Shown: positions 28,289 through 34,262 of the stretch, in pieces
Numbering within the stretch: position 1 is the stretch's first letter
How the letters are laid out: each line of letters begins with the position of its first letter
Virus record (IMG/VR): IMGVR_UViG_3300032315_001496
Coordinates: 1-34,262 of that record
Length of the DNA stretch: 34,262 bases
Reading direction: 5' to 3' (one strand)
Source of the DNA: a virus
The notes under the pieces: generated by a model
Databases searched by the model: none
What the model was told of the DNA's origin: nothing
What the model saw: the letters and a program-made list of their open reading frames with translations, nothing else
Position numbers and translations under genes: made by a program

Positions 28289-28460
28289 GGGTTAACTTAC
28301 AAAGTAGTGTTTCTAGAGGGGGTATTACTCTTAAGGAAGCAGCTTGTGGTTCTACTCTGTAAATACATAGTTTAATAAAAAATGTATTTACGAAGTAGAA
28401 CCACCATTTACTTCTATAAGAATTTATAGGGCTCAAAATGCTTAATTTGTAAGTTAACCC
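28289..28460. repeat. 172-nt nested inverted-repeat element
   Basis: Outer arms GGGTTAACTTACAAA (28289-28303) and TTTGTAAGTTAACCC (28446-28460) are a perfect 15-bp inverted repeat. Inside, 28346-28368 pairs with 28382-28404 as a 23-bp stem (one mismatch, one G-U) around a 13-nt A/T loop. Minor stems: AGTAGT/ATTACT (28303-28308 with 28324-28329) and CTATAA-GAAT-TTATAG (28414-28429). The parts would fold as a closed four-helix junction in RNA or a cruciform in DNA. It lies in a 273-nt gene-free gap before an HNH gene. Options: origin, mobile element end-pair, or structured RNA. Confidence 0.75.
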
Positions 28461-28513
28461 CTGCCTCCCCTCAAACCCTTGACAGGGCAACGGATCTCGG
28501 CTACCGTTTATGG

Positions 28514-29032
28514 GTGGTCAAATTTCCCCCTACCTTGGACCTAACGTTAAAATTCTTTAACGAACACTATCTCAACAACAAAGAGTTACTTCACTTCGTT
28601 GAAATCCTGAACAGATTCCAGACCGTCTATGGCTCAAAAGCCTGTTGGTGCCTCAAATCGGTAACGAAAGCAGAAGTAAAAGGGTTCACCACCAGCCACA
28701 CAAGCAAGCCTCTGTACAAAGGGATCGATGCCAGACCCCTGGCCCTAGCTGTTGTTGATCAGTATCAAGATTGGACTAAACCGGTGGTGGTGAGACGACA
28801 TCAGTGTGGATCCCTGCACTGTATCAACCCGAACCATTACTACTATGGAACCAAGCGTGATGTGTGTTTTGAACGCGGGTGGCGGAAGGGAAGCCCTATA
28901 ACGCCTGAGTTGGTGGCGGAACTAAGGGAGAAGCATGAGTCTCAAAGCCTTTCCTTCGCTACCCTTGCTGAGACCCACAAGCTCCCCTACTATCTGGTAA
29001 GGAACATCTGCAGGTACGTGGCTTATGAATGA
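28514..29032 (+). CDS. HNH-like endonuclease with C-terminal HTH
   Basis: A 172-aa protein from GTG 28514; an ATG 4 nt earlier is out of frame. HQCGSLHCINPNHYYYGT (about 96-113) is the HNH core found in phage homing enzymes (C..CxNPxHL type). Residues about 130-172 (ITPELVAELREKH, TLAETHKLPYYLVRNICR) form the HTH. It probably cuts DNA near its own locus; the upstream nested repeat might be its target or control region. It overlaps the next HNH gene by 8 nt. Confidence 0.7.
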   Translation: MVKFPPTLDLTLKFFNEHYLNNKELLHFVEILNRFQTVYGSKACWCLKSVTKAEVKGFTTSHTSKPLYKGIDARPLALAVVDQYQDWTKPVVVRRHQCGSLHCINPNHYYYGTKRDVCFERGWRKGSPITPELVAELREKHESQSLSFATLAETHKLPYYLVRNICRYVAYE

Positions 29033-29624
29033 CGATTTTTCCAGTATCATCGCCAGCAAAGCGGCGGCCTTACGGGAGCAATTCCCTGTGGAAGTAAAAA
29101 ATCTTAACAAAGAACTGCTTGCTCACAAGGACGTTTGCTGTCTGTGGCACAAGCGGAACGAGCCTCGGCACAAGGGTCGATTTGGCCTGATGAACGAGTG
29201 CCTAGACTGCATGGAGGACATCCAGCAGGGCAGATGCGCGGTTGATGTCAAGAACTTTGACTTCAGCAACCACTGGCCGGTTAAAAAATTCTGGGACAAG
29301 GTGGACATCAAGGGATCGGACGAATGTTGGCCTTGGGTTGGCGCCACGAAGAAAAACAACACGGAGACAGCCGCATACATGCCAAGTCCATTCCACAGTG
29401 GCAAGATCCAGTCGGCAGCACGGGTTGCTTTCTGGACCTCAAGGGGATACACCGGACGGATGCGCGTATTCCACCAACCTGGATGCGATATCCTGTGCTG
29501 TAACCCTCTCCATTTGAGGCTCCGAGAGGTAGAATCAATTCCTCAACCCGACGAAATTTCCGCTGTTAACCTTAACTTCGGAAATATTTTTGACCATGCA
29601 AGAGCGAATCAACTCAAAAGTTAG
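29025..29624 (+). CDS. HNH endonuclease
   Basis: A 199-aa protein. Residues about 90-170 are the HNH core: FWDKVDIKGSDECWPWVGAT opens it, then SAARVAFWTSRG and CDILCCNPLHLRL with the C..C-NPxHL end. A C..H/C..C set lies before it (CCLWHKRN, CLDC). It is a second homing-type nuclease in tandem with 28514, which is unusual. Coupled to the upstream gene by an 8-nt overlap. Confidence 0.8.
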   Translation: MNDDFSSIIASKAAALREQFPVEVKNLNKELLAHKDVCCLWHKRNEPRHKGRFGLMNECLDCMEDIQQGRCAVDVKNFDFSNHWPVKKFWDKVDIKGSDECWPWVGATKKNNTETAAYMPSPFHSGKIQSAARVAFWTSRGYTGRMRVFHQPGCDILCCNPLHLRLREVESIPQPDEISAVNLNFGNIFDHARANQLKS

Positions 29625-29919
29625 TCAGGTCGTGCCTAGCTGCTGGCACGAACCTAGCCCTAAGTATGCAGGGCATATCCGTATTGGTCCTGAAAACCAC
29701 TTTACTACCTGGTTTGACACCAGAAATGAAGCAGAATTGGAGCTTAGGTGCCTTGAAAAGCGTCTTAGCTATGAGTTAATTGAGACTGTAGAAGACGAAG
29801 GTGTTCATCCTGAGCGTGTTAAAGTAATGGAAGAAAAGTATCAAGCTAGTGGTAGAACCAATGGTTTGTATACAGGATTAATTGCGGAAGATGCCGAGGT
29901 TCCTAACAACAATCCCTGA
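29596..29919 (+). CDS. hypothetical protein
   Basis: A 107-aa protein from ATG 29596. HIRIGPENHFTTWFDTRNEA then ELELRCLEKRL is a strand-rich start and an EAE-type helix, similar to other small phage proteins in the window. It overlaps the HNH gene by 29 nt and the next gene by 29 nt. Confidence 0.6.
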   Translation: MQERINSKVSQVVPSCWHEPSPKYAGHIRIGPENHFTTWFDTRNEAELELRCLEKRLSYELIETVEDEGVHPERVKVMEEKYQASGRTNGLYTGLIAEDAEVPNNNP

Positions 29920-30565
29920 TAACTTAGGGTTTTATAACCTTGGTAACGTTCAGGCGTACCCTACTGGCGGCACTGGACCGACTGCCTACGGTCCAACCAG
30001 TTATTTTGGAAGTGATCCTCTGCCAGAGCAGCTAGGGGATAGCATCAACAACCCCGCTGACTTGGGAGATTTTTCTCAAATTTTCCGTTCAATTACAATT
30101 AGCAATACACACGGTGGTTTAACTCGTAAACAATCTTCTTTCTACAAAATTCGCTTAAATCGTCCACGCGCTATTCAATTTACGCAAAACAATAGCCCAA
30201 CAGCTTACACAAGTAACACTAATAGGAACACAGTAATATCCTTCTATAAGGTAGAAGACGGTAATCACAGACGTGAATTACCAATTAATAATTCAGGTTA
30301 TGTCTACACCACGAGTGGAATTGATTATGACGATAACACTAACCTGGTAAGTGATGACTACCCAGTAACCCTTCTGCCCAAGGGAGAATATATATTCTTA
30401 ATTACAAATGATATTCGTTATTTAGAGACTACATACTCGTTCACCTTAACAAGTTTTGACGTTGATTGGCGTTATGTTAATGAGTCAGTAGATGAAGCAA
30501 TTGATTTCCAGCTGATCATAGATGGTGTTGATGCATCCATTGACTTTGGTTTAATTGTCGGCTAG
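29891..30565 (+). CDS. virion-like protein with pre-peptidase-type beta domain
   Basis: A 224-aa protein from ATG 29891 (a TTG 9 nt earlier is the alternative). Residues about 60-190 (SSFYKIRLNRPRAIQFTQNN, VISFYKVEDGNHRRELPINN, VTLLPKGEYIFLITND) have the strand order of bacterial pre-peptidase C-terminal domains, which bind sugars or collagen in secreted proteins. The tail holds two VD-repeats ending FQLIIDGVDASIDFGLIVG. Probably a structural or fibre-related protein, although it is on the plus strand. Confidence 0.65.
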   Translation: MPRFLTTIPDNLGFYNLGNVQAYPTGGTGPTAYGPTSYFGSDPLPEQLGDSINNPADLGDFSQIFRSITISNTHGGLTRKQSSFYKIRLNRPRAIQFTQNNSPTAYTSNTNRNTVISFYKVEDGNHRRELPINNSGYVYTTSGIDYDDNTNLVSDDYPVTLLPKGEYIFLITNDIRYLETTYSFTLTSFDVDWRYVNESVDEAIDFQLIIDGVDASIDFGLIVG

Positions 30566-30606
30566 CTTAAAAGCTGCTACACTATTTTCACTTCCTAACC
30601 AGAAAA

Positions 30607-30867
30607 ATGAAAGTAGTGACCCTCCAGCAACTGGAACAAAACTTTGACGCAATTCTGGAAGATGTAGAAATCAATAAGGAGCACTACAGGATTCAATGCG
30701 AAAAGGGCGATGTAATGCTCATCCCCATTGAATCCTATGATGTGTTAAAAGAAACCTATAAGGAGTGGGTGAAAGAGCCCCAAAACACCTCTGTAGAGGG
30801 CTTTGATCCTGGATTACTGCCAGTGGAATATATTGCTGAAGCAGAACCTAGGGACCTAACTGCTTAG
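30607..30867 (+). CDS. Phd/YefM-type antitoxin-like protein
   Basis: An 86-aa protein. MKVVTLQQLEQNFDAILEDV and the following YRIQCEKGDVMLIPIESYDV match the N-terminal fold of Phd/YefM antitoxins, which bind their own operator and a toxin. The C-terminal 30 residues are unlike known toxin-binding tails. No RelE/YoeB/Doc toxin follows: the next gene is convergent. It may be an orphan antitoxin acting against a host toxin, or a regulator. Confidence 0.75.
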   Translation: MKVVTLQQLEQNFDAILEDVEINKEHYRIQCEKGDVMLIPIESYDVLKETYKEWVKEPQNTSVEGFDPGLLPVEYIAEAEPRDLTA

Positions 30868-31538
30868 GTCGTTTGGGTGGTATCTACGCCAGCTTCTTTA
30901 GCTTTTTTTGCTATGTCTTTGGCCTGGATCATGCGGTTTACACGAGCCTCTTCATCCCGCTGTGTTTGTGCTTTTTGTTGCTCAGGAGTACCTGTGGCCC
31001 AAGACGGTGCGGATTCAGTCTTGGCTGGCCTCTCTAAGGTACCGGTTGCAGTAACACGGTCTGCGCTTAGTCCAAATTTTGCTTGGGGAACAGGCCCAAT
31101 TTTTACATCAGTTCTTTGCTCAAGCCAGTCTTTAATTTCAGAATCAGAGTAACCAGACGACTTGGCAGTATCATAATCTGTATTGTTGAAAACGTTAGGA
31201 TCGATACCATCAACTGTAGAAATTTCAGCGCGACTGGATTTCCGAGCTTGTTCTTGTGCTGTTTGACGTGCAACATCATACCGACTACCTTGAGGTAATG
31301 ATGCAGCATAAGAAGAAGCAGCTTGTGCTTGAATATTTTTCTGACGTGCGCCGATCTCGGTAGGGGTGCCGACTTGCTGATAGCGTTGTTGTTCAGCTGC
31401 TTTCCTATCAGCCTTCATTCGTGCTAGGTACTCACCAGCCGCTGCAAAATCTGACTCTGGAATGACAGATTTGTACATCGTAGGAGCCCCTGGAGTCGGG
31501 ATGTACGTTACAGGAGCTGAAGGTGAGGATCCCCCCAT
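30864..31538 (-). CDS. conserved cyanophage virion-type protein
   Basis: A 224-aa protein starting MGGSSPSAPVTYIPTPGAPT, then MYKSVIPESDF and VGTPTEIGARQ. I recognise this type from several cyanophages; it is Q/A/K-rich and probably an internal virion protein. Ends VDTTQTT. Stop overlaps the Phd gene stop by 4 nt. Upstream on its strand is CACTATAG. Confidence 0.7.
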   Translation of the reverse strand: MGGSSPSAPVTYIPTPGAPTMYKSVIPESDFAAAGEYLARMKADRKAAEQQRYQQVGTPTEIGARQKNIQAQAASSYAASLPQGSRYDVARQTAQEQARKSSRAEISTVDGIDPNVFNNTDYDTAKSSGYSDSEIKDWLEQRTDVKIGPVPQAKFGLSADRVTATGTLERPAKTESAPSWATGTPEQQKAQTQRDEEARVNRMIQAKDIAKKAKEAGVDTTQTT

Positions 31539-31552
31539 GACTATTTCTTCAT

Positions 31553-31948
31553 ATGAACTTCTATAGTGATTCTATCGTTAACAAACCCGTAGAGATGCTG
31601 GAGTCCGACGACGCCAAGAGGTCCCAAGACCAGGACCAAGAACAGCTCAGCCCAAGTGATCGTCCTTTTCATGGAAGTTTTAGTCCTTTTAAAGAAGAGT
31701 TTAGCGAACTACTGTCTAAAGTGTCTACCAAAGTTTTAAGATTTGAATTGATGACATACCAGCAACGAATAATAGCGCGTGCCTTGTGGCAAGCCTGTAA
31801 CTACGGAGGGCGTCCAACACCAGGTGATCTGAAGAACATGGAACCCGAACGTAAATACTGTGAGTGGGTGCTACAAATTGATCACGAACAGCAGTGGAAG
31901 AAAGCACAAAAAAGCGTTAAGCTATCTGCAATTACAGACGATGCTTAA
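31553..31948 (+). CDS. hypothetical protein
   Basis: A 131-aa protein, acidic at the start (ESDDAKRSQDQDQEQLSPSD), helical and aromatic afterwards (FELMTYQQRIIARALWQACN; KNMEPERKYCEWVLQID). No domain recognised. Divergent from 31538 by 14 nt. It begins an operon running to 33522. Confidence 0.65.
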   Translation: MNFYSDSIVNKPVEMLESDDAKRSQDQDQEQLSPSDRPFHGSFSPFKEEFSELLSKVSTKVLRFELMTYQQRIIARALWQACNYGGRPTPGDLKNMEPERKYCEWVLQIDHEQQWKKAQKSVKLSAITDDA

Positions 31949-31953
31949 CGGTA

Positions 31954-32559
31954 ATGGAAACGGATTTCTTAATCGAGGTAGAAGAGGAGGTGCCACAGAA
32001 GCAACTCAACTACCCCGGTAGCTCCAATAAGTACCTGAGCTATCGGTTCAATGCTTTGGACATTGGCTCGGTAACGCTTGACAATTATAAAGAAAAACTG
32101 GTTAATTCCTTGGCTGAACAGGTGAGCATGTTCTTGCCACCATCAGGAAGCTTTGAAACATCCGACCTCCACCGCTACCTAGAGCTGGTAAGAAGCTACG
32201 AAACTAGTACAAACGATCTAATTCTTGGTCTTTCCCTAGCGGATCAAATTAGGATTTGTTTCAGTGACATGAAGCCTGCCACAATCTGTGAGCGGTTTCC
32301 CGATATTGATTTGGCTACAAAACGACGGTATCGTTGTGTCGCTGAATACCTTATCCGCCAGGAAGAACTGACCAAAGTAAAAGACGATCAAGGGAAACTG
32401 GTCAAAAAAACCGGAAACCTTGGTAAGCTTGTGGTCATCTACCAACCTCTACCTAAAATTCGCCAGACGCTCCAGCGTTCTGGGTTTACGCAATTTATTA
32501 AAGATGACCGACCAACGCAAGAAGATGCTAAGCAAGCTGATGTCGTCAGCGCCGAGTGA
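31954..32559 (+). CDS. hypothetical protein with HTH-like region
   Basis: A 201-aa protein. A central part (LSLADQIRICFSDMKPATIC, then DIDLATKRRYRCVAEYLIRQ) may be a helix-turn-helix. The C-terminal part has the strand KTGNLGKLVVIYQPL. No family recognised. The next gene begins 56 nt before its stop. Confidence 0.6.
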   Translation: METDFLIEVEEEVPQKQLNYPGSSNKYLSYRFNALDIGSVTLDNYKEKLVNSLAEQVSMFLPPSGSFETSDLHRYLELVRSYETSTNDLILGLSLADQIRICFSDMKPATICERFPDIDLATKRRYRCVAEYLIRQEELTKVKDDQGKLVKKTGNLGKLVVIYQPLPKIRQTLQRSGFTQFIKDDRPTQEDAKQADVVSAE

Positions 32560-32908
32560 AGCTGAGCAGACAATGGTCAAGCTCACTATTGAGCGGATCT
32601 GCGCAGACATGTGTGACTACTACCGTGGGTTTCACAGCATCGAAGGTCCTGGTGCCATGGTCTATGTACCGATGGCCGAGGAGAAAGACAGCATGTTCTA
32701 CCTGGACCTGGATTGTTTAATGAACGCACTCAACGACTTCAATAGTCGTGACATGTCAGGCCCTGCAGAAATTATGCAGAAAGCAATTGTTCGTTCAGAG
32801 ACAGTGGATCCTAAAAAAGAAGCTCTTTTTATCATCCAAGATGAAGCGCACATGGCTTTAATTCATTACAAACTGGACAACGATACTGGTGAATTCATGG
32901 CAATGTAA
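32504..32908 (+). CDS. conserved cyanophage hypothetical protein
   Basis: A 134-aa protein from ATG 32504: MTDQRKKMLSKLMSSAPSEA. I recall cyanophage proteins beginning with the same pattern (RKK..L..SAPS.AE). Starts at 32525 or 32540 would shorten the overlap with the upstream gene. The centre is acidic (ADMCDYYRGFHSIEGPGAMV). TAA overlaps the next ATG. Confidence 0.65.
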   Translation: MTDQRKKMLSKLMSSAPSEAEQTMVKLTIERICADMCDYYRGFHSIEGPGAMVYVPMAEEKDSMFYLDLDCLMNALNDFNSRDMSGPAEIMQKAIVRSETVDPKKEALFIIQDEAHMALIHYKLDNDTGEFMAM

Positions 32909-33522
32909 TGACTATTTGGTTCAAAAAAATATTAAGACTACGAGAAGTAAAAAATCTCGTTGATGACTGGTTGACCCCAGTTGATTATCTTCCTTATATT
33001 GATGCACTTCTTGGTGACATTGATTTAGATCCGTGTTCTACACACTTGGCAAATAATCAATTCCTTAGGGCTAAACAAATTTATACAATTGAAGATGACG
33101 GAATAAATATTGAAATCCCTTGGAAAGGTACAACTTACCTGTTCCCACCTACCTATGGAAGATGCTCTTTCAGTGAGCAAAGAGGAACATGGAAGTGGTC
33201 ATCACGCGCACAAGGGCGTTCAAAGATACCATCAGTTACGTGGTTCAACCGTTTAGAAAAAGAATGGAAGCTACGCAACGTATCGGAAGCGTTATTTTTT
33301 AGTACAAATCCTGAGATGATGCGGGTATGTCCAAATATGTGGAAGTATCCGGTTTGCATACCAACTAAACGTGCAAATTTAGTTCATGGCAAGGATATAT
33401 TTACAATGAACACTCCGTTTACTTGGGGATTTTTTATCTACCTACCAAGACTTGATTTGGGTTTTAATCAAGCGGATAAGTTTGTAGAAATTTTTTCTAA
33501 TATAGGTAACGTTATCTATTGA
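32908..33522 (+). CDS. Dam-like N6-adenine methyltransferase, variant motif
   Basis: A 204-aa protein. WLTPVDYLPYIDALLGDIDL, then DPCSTHLANNQF and IYTIEDDGINIEIPWKG follow the phage Dam (N-6-adenine methyltransferase) family. The catalytic (D/N)PP(Y/F) is replaced by F79-P80-P81-T82-Y83-G84. After it come blocks (GRCSFSEQRGTWKWS, WFNRLEKEWKLRNVSEALFF) that I remember as conserved in cyanophage versions. It may be inactive, or the motif may work with Tyr83 shifted by one. It overlaps the convergent gene by 11 nt. Confidence 0.75.
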   Translation: MTIWFKKILRLREVKNLVDDWLTPVDYLPYIDALLGDIDLDPCSTHLANNQFLRAKQIYTIEDDGINIEIPWKGTTYLFPPTYGRCSFSEQRGTWKWSSRAQGRSKIPSVTWFNRLEKEWKLRNVSEALFFSTNPEMMRVCPNMWKYPVCIPTKRANLVHGKDIFTMNTPFTWGFFIYLPRLDLGFNQADKFVEIFSNIGNVIY

Positions 33523-33751
33523 AAAGCGATGCTCTGAATGCGTTCTTAAATGAATACGTACTATCTCCAGGGCCAGCCATCACGAATCTGTCGTCCTCTT
33601 CACGCTGTTGCGTTATGCCTGCTTTGTTTTGTTGGCGCTGTGCCTGCACGTATTTGTTTAGGAACGCTTTGCCTGCAGCGTTGTCTACAGCCCCCTTGCC
33701 GCCACGGTACCTGGAGTCAACGGAATAGTCTTGACTTGTCTGTATGCTCAT
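33512..33751 (-). CDS. small virion-type protein
   Basis: A 79-aa polar protein: DYSVDSRYRGGKGAVDNAAG, QAQRQQNKAGITQQ, and FVMAGPGDSTYSF. It is Q/A/G-rich like the other minus-strand genes here. Overlaps the methyltransferase end by 11 nt. Probably a virion or assembly protein, by analogy only. Confidence 0.6.
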   Translation of the reverse strand: MSIQTSQDYSVDSRYRGGKGAVDNAAGKAFLNKYVQAQRQQNKAGITQQREEDDRFVMAGPGDSTYSFKNAFRASLFNR

Positions 33752-33780
33752 TGTAATATTCTGCCAGAGCTACATACAAC

Positions 33781-34104
33781 ATGACTTCTGCAACGCTTTT
33801 TGGTGCTTCAGGCGAAGATTACCTTTCGTTTAAAGCCGTAGGTAACGACGGCATCAGTTTTTCTGGCATTAATTTTTCTCAAGATCTGGTCAACTCTCCA
33901 GCGCATTACAAAACTGGTGACATTGAGTGCATTGACGCAATTGATGCTTCCATGTCAAAAGAAGCCTTCCGTGGCTACTTGAAGGGCAACATTGAAAAGT
34001 ATATTTGGCGTTACGAAACAAAAGGCAACCCAAAGCAAGATCTTAAAAAAGCTCAGTGGTACCTCAATAAACTGATCTCTACCTATGACACAAGCGCATT
34101 CTGA
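33781..34104 (+). CDS. DUF3310 protein (SaV-like nucleotide kinase family)
   Basis: A 107-aa protein. VNSPAHYKTGDIECIDAIDA, then GYLKGNIEKYIWRYETKGNP and QDLKKAQWYLNKLI, is the full DUF3310 pattern (HY..G..E.IDAI...L..F..GN..KY..R...KG....DL.KA.WYL). The fold is MazG-like; the role in phages is unclear. A 35-residue N-terminal extension is unusual. The next gene overlaps by 20 nt. Confidence 0.85.
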   Translation: MTSATLFGASGEDYLSFKAVGNDGISFSGINFSQDLVNSPAHYKTGDIECIDAIDASMSKEAFRGYLKGNIEKYIWRYETKGNPKQDLKKAQWYLNKLISTYDTSAF

Positions 34105-34249
34105 AGATATCCTGTCCAATTACGGAAAGGATTTACAGGTCCTTGACATGTTGAACTGGATTCAAGATTCTAAAGATTCCTGGGGGAGCCCAACCCCCCT
34201 TGCTCTTGATTCCAGTACCGAAAAAAGCGACGAACACCTTCTTGACTAG
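34085..34249 (+). CDS. small acidic hypothetical protein
   Basis: A 54-aa acidic protein: TQAHSEDILSNYGKDLQVLD, MLNWIQDSKDSWGS, and an acidic tail ending HLLD. It overlaps DUF3310 and ends 13 nt before the window edge. No domain recognised. Confidence 0.6.
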   Translation: MTQAHSEDILSNYGKDLQVLDMLNWIQDSKDSWGSPTPLALDSSTEKSDEHLLD

Positions 34250-34262
34250 GGTCCCACTCCAG

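Noticed and set aside
28289-28460. Group I or II intron or a terminator
   Set aside because: No split gene flanks it, no intron core motifs were recognised, and there is no T tract after the stems.
32420-32503. Upstream extension of the gene at 32504
   Set aside because: The extension is a shadow of the preceding gene in another frame, and the product pattern fits a start at 32504.
1-34262. CCAGG looks very frequent and might be a Chi-like or restriction signal
   Set aside because: A rough count by eye gave about 68 CCAGG against about 50 CCTGG on the plus strand, a modest skew explained by codon use; a proper count over the full genome is needed to revive it.
1-34262. CRISPR array
   Set aside because: No series of direct repeats with regular spacers is present anywhere in the window.

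Overview
The window reads as part of a double-stranded DNA cyanophage genome, probably infecting marine or brackish Synechococcus/Prochlorococcus-type hosts. Genes are packed, often overlapping as ATGA. The set is phage-like: T7-type family A DNA polymerase, primase-helicase, two-OB-fold SSB, PD-(D/E)XK exonuclease, ThyX, dCMP deaminase, Gp157-like protein, DUF3310, HNH/endonuclease VII enzymes and virion-like proteins. Several proteins (the one beginning MSYLNHN, the 224-aa protein beginning MGGSSPS, the Dam-like protein with FPPTYG, SpeD) are of types I know from cyanophages. The host assignment is inference from memory, not a database search.

Layout. 1-7764 (mostly +): many small unknown genes, including ribbon-helix-helix, zinc-ribbon and HTH proteins, in short operons separated by strong intrinsic terminators, ending with thyX and a heavily structured 270-nt gap. 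8035-9563 (-): an SGNH hydrolase and a conserved phage protein. 9566-11943 (+): two small genes, then polA. 11940-13865 (-): a conserved cyanophage protein, then a broken or recoded DUF5872-type locus invaded by an endonuclease VII-type HNH gene. 13933-16408 (+): dCMP deaminase, SSB, terminator, tRNA-like element and a DUF5895-like protein. 16459-22019: mixed, with a Gp157 gene, an AbrB-like gene, two zinc-ribbon proteins (one fused to DUF1003) and a minus-strand structural protein. 22046-22520 (-): tRNA-Pro(UGG) and speD. 22599-26246 (+): exonuclease and primase-helicase, closed by a strong terminator. 26310-27984 (-): small genes and two virion-like genes. 28040-30867 (+): a 172-nt nested inverted-repeat element, two HNH genes, a virion-like protein and a Phd-type antitoxin. 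30864-34262: mixed unknowns, a variant Dam-like methyltransferase and DUF3310.

Together the plus-strand genes make a complete replication and nucleotide module: primase-helicase, polymerase, SSB and exonuclease, with ThyX and dCMP deaminase supplying dTMP/dUMP. Virion-type genes sit as one- to three-gene islands on the minus strand between replication genes, rather than in one late block.

The most unusual region is 12629-13865. A DUF5872-type reading frame is interrupted by a 20-nt gap flanked by matching UCG codons. The first UCG is followed at once by UAG inside a short hairpin, and a Shine-Dalgarno-like GGGAGG lies upstream of the second. Both flanking frames are intact and join to the family consensus. 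With the adjacent HNH gene this resembles the phage T4 mobA/gene 60 translational-bypass cassette. The second strong candidate is the 172-nt nested inverted repeat at 28289-28460.
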